Source: Bacillus massiliigorillae | GTDB lineage: Bacteria > Bacillota > Bacilli > Bacillales > DSM-1321 | Length of the DNA: 64,000 bases | Direction: 5' to 3' | Assembly: GCF_000380245.2 (NCBI RefSeq) | Contig: NZ_HG428741.1 | Location: 2,864,163 to 2,928,162 of the forward strand | Shown here: in pieces, positions 61,994 to 64,000 of the stretch | Layout: each line of letters opens with the position of its first letter | Position numbering within the stretch: the first letter of the stretch is position 1 | Position numbers and translations under genes: made by a program | Notes under the pieces: model-generated | The model's input: the letters and a program-made list of their open reading frames with translations, nothing else | What the model was told of the DNA's origin: nothing | Database searches by the model: none

Positions 61994-63917
61994 ATACCTC
62001 GACCTCCATTACACAATACTCCGAATAATCCACTTCAATACTTACGCTAAAACTTTTCTTTTTTGCTGAAGATATAAAGAAAATACTATTATTAGTAATC
62101 TCTTCAGGCTTAATACTACCATCATTAAACTTGGCTGTTTTAATTGGGAGATCATAATCACTCTGTTCTCCTAATAATTTAAATCTTAATTCACCTCTTG
62201 CGATAGCTTTATCCGTAGAAATTAGGAAATTGTATTTTCCATCCTGCTTATTCGAACAAATATACTTTTGCTTACTACCAACAGGTTTGCTCTTTCTCGG
62301 TTTAAGATTTTCTCCAATTGCTTCTCCTGGCTTATCTTTGTCGGTCCTATTATTATTAGAATTCGATGTTTGTTCGGTAGAGTTCTCTTCCGTATCTGTT
62401 GAATTTTCATTTGTTTCTACACTTGTTGTTTCTTCTGGCATAATGCCAAACTCTCCCATCAATTCTTCATCAAGCTTTGATGGTAACTCTCTCATTTTAC
62501 GTTTTTTCTTTTTCGGCTCTTGTTCTTTTTTCTTATAGGTAATTTCTTTAATGGTGGACGATATTGATTCTTTTTTATTTTTACCTTCATCTGACAGAAG
62601 GGTATTATTCGGTAAAAAATCACTTAATCCCACTGCATCCATAACATCCGCTGTTTTTTGTTGGAATAACTCTTTTACTTGCGTCCTAATAAATTTTCTT
62701 AAATCACTATATATTTTATCAGCTAATTTAGCATCTTTCTCAAATCGATTAGGCATCCAGCCATTATGAGCAGGATTTTCTAACTGTTTAAAAATACTAT
62801 TCATATTAGTACCTGTAATCATGAGTATTCCAGTGAATGAAATACTACCATTAATATTTTTCTGCTCGAAAATCTTCATACCTGTTTTCCTCGTCATCAA
62901 CACGCGACGATTCAAATCTTCTCCACTCATTAAATATAACTCTGCTTCTCCCTCATTAAATACAATATTATATTTATACTTTTGAGCAGGATACTTAATT
63001 TTACTTGTCCTTTTAGAAACAAGCGCTTTATAGTAATTCTTCAATACGCTATTTTCTTCACTATCTTCTAGTTGGGCAATTAACTCCCCTAGATTTTTAT
63101 GATTAATCTCAAAGTCATTCACTCTAACAATTAATCTTTTATTCCAAACCGTAATAAAGAAGTTATGTAGAATAGAATGGATAATATCCTTTTGCCAATC
63201 TTCAACAGGTTCAAATGCTGAAACAAAAATATCAGTACCTGTCTCACTTCTTTCAAAAGCTTGATCAAGGTTGAGTAGTCCTTCTATAGCACGGGATGCA
63301 TGATTATTTGTGTAATAACCACTACCTAACGTAATTTCATTATTCTTCTTATAAGACATAATATTCGCAACACCAATATGAGACTTATATCCATCTTCAT
63401 CGTAACTTGAATAAAATAGTGTTCGAAGATGAGAATTTAGAAATGGTGCTGCCTTTCCAATTCCAAAGCTTCCTCCAGATTCATCTTCTTTATTAGAAGA
63501 TCCTGCTTCTTTTACTAAAGAACTCCATGCTGAACCTAAATCTGCATCCTTAGCACCTTTCAGACCAATTGTATTAAAATCACTAATTCGTAAAAATTCC
63601 ATATGTGGCCTGTTTAAAATAGATAATGCTTGTTCAATAAACTCTTCACTCTTCTTATTTTTTCCTCTCCATGTATCTTTACAATCCTGAAAGACAGAAA
63701 CTAACTCATCTTTACCTGGAAATGCTTCTGAAGAAATTGAAAACTTACGAAATTCAACAATAACTGGTTTATCATGCTCCTTCACTGCATCCAATGAGTT
63801 TTGACAAATTTCACGTGTTAAAGAATCTAATGCATTATCACGGAATGTTTCTAACCCTGCATTATTTATTGAATTTATATTACCACCCGTTACAGCGGGG
63901 AAATTCCAAAATGCCAT
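61983..63917 (-). CDS. GHKL-type (HSP90/MutL/MORC-like) ATPase
   Basis: 644 aa. Bergerat ATP-binding fold: E36..N40..D43 in REICQNSLDAVK (N-box), ISDFNTIGLKG with D113 and G118 (G1 box), GGSFGIGKAAPF at 148-159 (glycine-rich lid), and ETGTDIFVSAFEP near 245. The middle is alpha/beta. A Lys/Glu- and Ser/Thr/Asn-rich linker covers about 460-540 (KKKEQEPKKKKRK...), and a beta-rich C-terminal domain follows. No HisKA or receiver is present, so it is not a kinase of two-component type. GHKL ATPases of this kind are linked to restriction-like systems. AAGGTG precedes the ATG. First visible gene of the operon. Confidence 0.82.
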   Translation of the reverse strand: MAFWNFPAVTGGNINSINNAGLETFRDNALDSLTREICQNSLDAVKEHDKPVIVEFRKFSISSEAFPGKDELVSVFQDCKDTWRGKNKKSEEFIEQALSILNRPHMEFLRISDFNTIGLKGAKDADLGSAWSSLVKEAGSSNKEDESGGSFGIGKAAPFLNSHLRTLFYSSYDEDGYKSHIGVANIMSYKKNNEITLGSGYYTNNHASRAIEGLLNLDQAFERSETGTDIFVSAFEPVEDWQKDIIHSILHNFFITVWNKRLIVRVNDFEINHKNLGELIAQLEDSEENSVLKNYYKALVSKRTSKIKYPAQKYKYNIVFNEGEAELYLMSGEDLNRRVLMTRKTGMKIFEQKNINGSISFTGILMITGTNMNSIFKQLENPAHNGWMPNRFEKDAKLADKIYSDLRKFIRTQVKELFQQKTADVMDAVGLSDFLPNNTLLSDEGKNKKESISSTIKEITYKKKEQEPKKKKRKMRELPSKLDEELMGEFGIMPEETTSVETNENSTDTEENSTEQTSNSNNNRTDKDKPGEAIGENLKPRKSKPVGSKQKYICSNKQDGKYNFLISTDKAIARGELRFKLLGEQSDYDLPIKTAKFNDGSIKPEEITNNSIFFISSAKKKSFSVSIEVDYSEYCVMEVEVFEA

Positions 63918-64000
63918 GTTTTCACCTTACCTTTCTAGTAATCTATAATTCTGATAATATGTTACTTTTAATATTTCTAAAGCATTTAATTCATGTTGTT

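Overview
The window looks like chromosomal DNA of a low-GC Bacillus of the Bacillus cereus group. The grounds are the AT-rich sequence, strong AGGAGG-type ribosome binding sites, a narGHJI-nreABC block, S-layer-homology (SLH) proteins, a T-box proBA operon, and two copies of a ~160-bp repeat that I recognise as the B. cereus-group bcr1 element. This identification comes from sequence recognition, not a database search. No rRNA, tRNA, CRISPR array, insertion sequence or prophage was seen.

Layout. (1) 1-11.9 kb, all on the minus strand: two nitrate/nitrite transporters (NarK2-type, then NarK1/NasA-type), the respiratory nitrate reductase narGHJI, and the oxygen/nitrate sensing system nreABC. 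GC-rich palindromes like NreC boxes lie upstream of narG and of the transporters. (2) 11.9-22.3 kb: a membrane protein, an alpha/beta hydrolase, acetoacetyl-CoA synthetase, a YkoGH-like two-component system facing a lipoprotein and a PepSY protein, an O-methyltransferase, a GIY-YIG/DUF2087 pair, an Ig-like fragment and a lone BRCT protein. (3) 22.4-32 kb, cell surface and signalling: an SLH protein gene broken by one in-frame stop, a 1011-aa double-kinase hybrid sensor with a BTAD-type regulator, a TetR/SMR efflux operon preceded by six perfect 12-bp tandem repeats, and an SLH-anchored amidase. (4) 32-45.5 kb: a penicillin acylase gene with an internal deletion, a chemoreceptor, a tryptophanase-like lyase with a structured leader, a nuclease-fold protein, a LysE exporter, a Crp-PnuC-DeoD cluster that suggests nicotinamide riboside salvage, bcr1 copy 1, and a YdaK/YdaM-like degenerate GGDEF plus glycosyltransferase pair. 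(5) 45.7-59.3 kb: MutT overlapping a PLD-helicase-DUF3427 protein tail to tail, a nitroreductase, a MarR/MFS pair with two perfect operators, a BmrA-type ABC exporter with a 5' frameshift, bcr1 copy 2, and T-box-controlled proBA. (6) 59.4-63.9 kb: a tightly packed four-gene operon (GHKL-type ATPase, two proteins of unknown function, ADP-ribosylglycohydrolase) that runs toward the window edge. It is the best candidate for an undescribed, possibly defensive, system.

How the genes work together. Regions 1 and 5 hold core anaerobic respiration and proline synthesis. The rest is accessory, with several genes visibly decaying (SLH protein, penicillin acylase, bmrA, Ig-like fragment). Start codons were moved downstream of the longest possible reading frame wherever a good ribosome binding site supported it.
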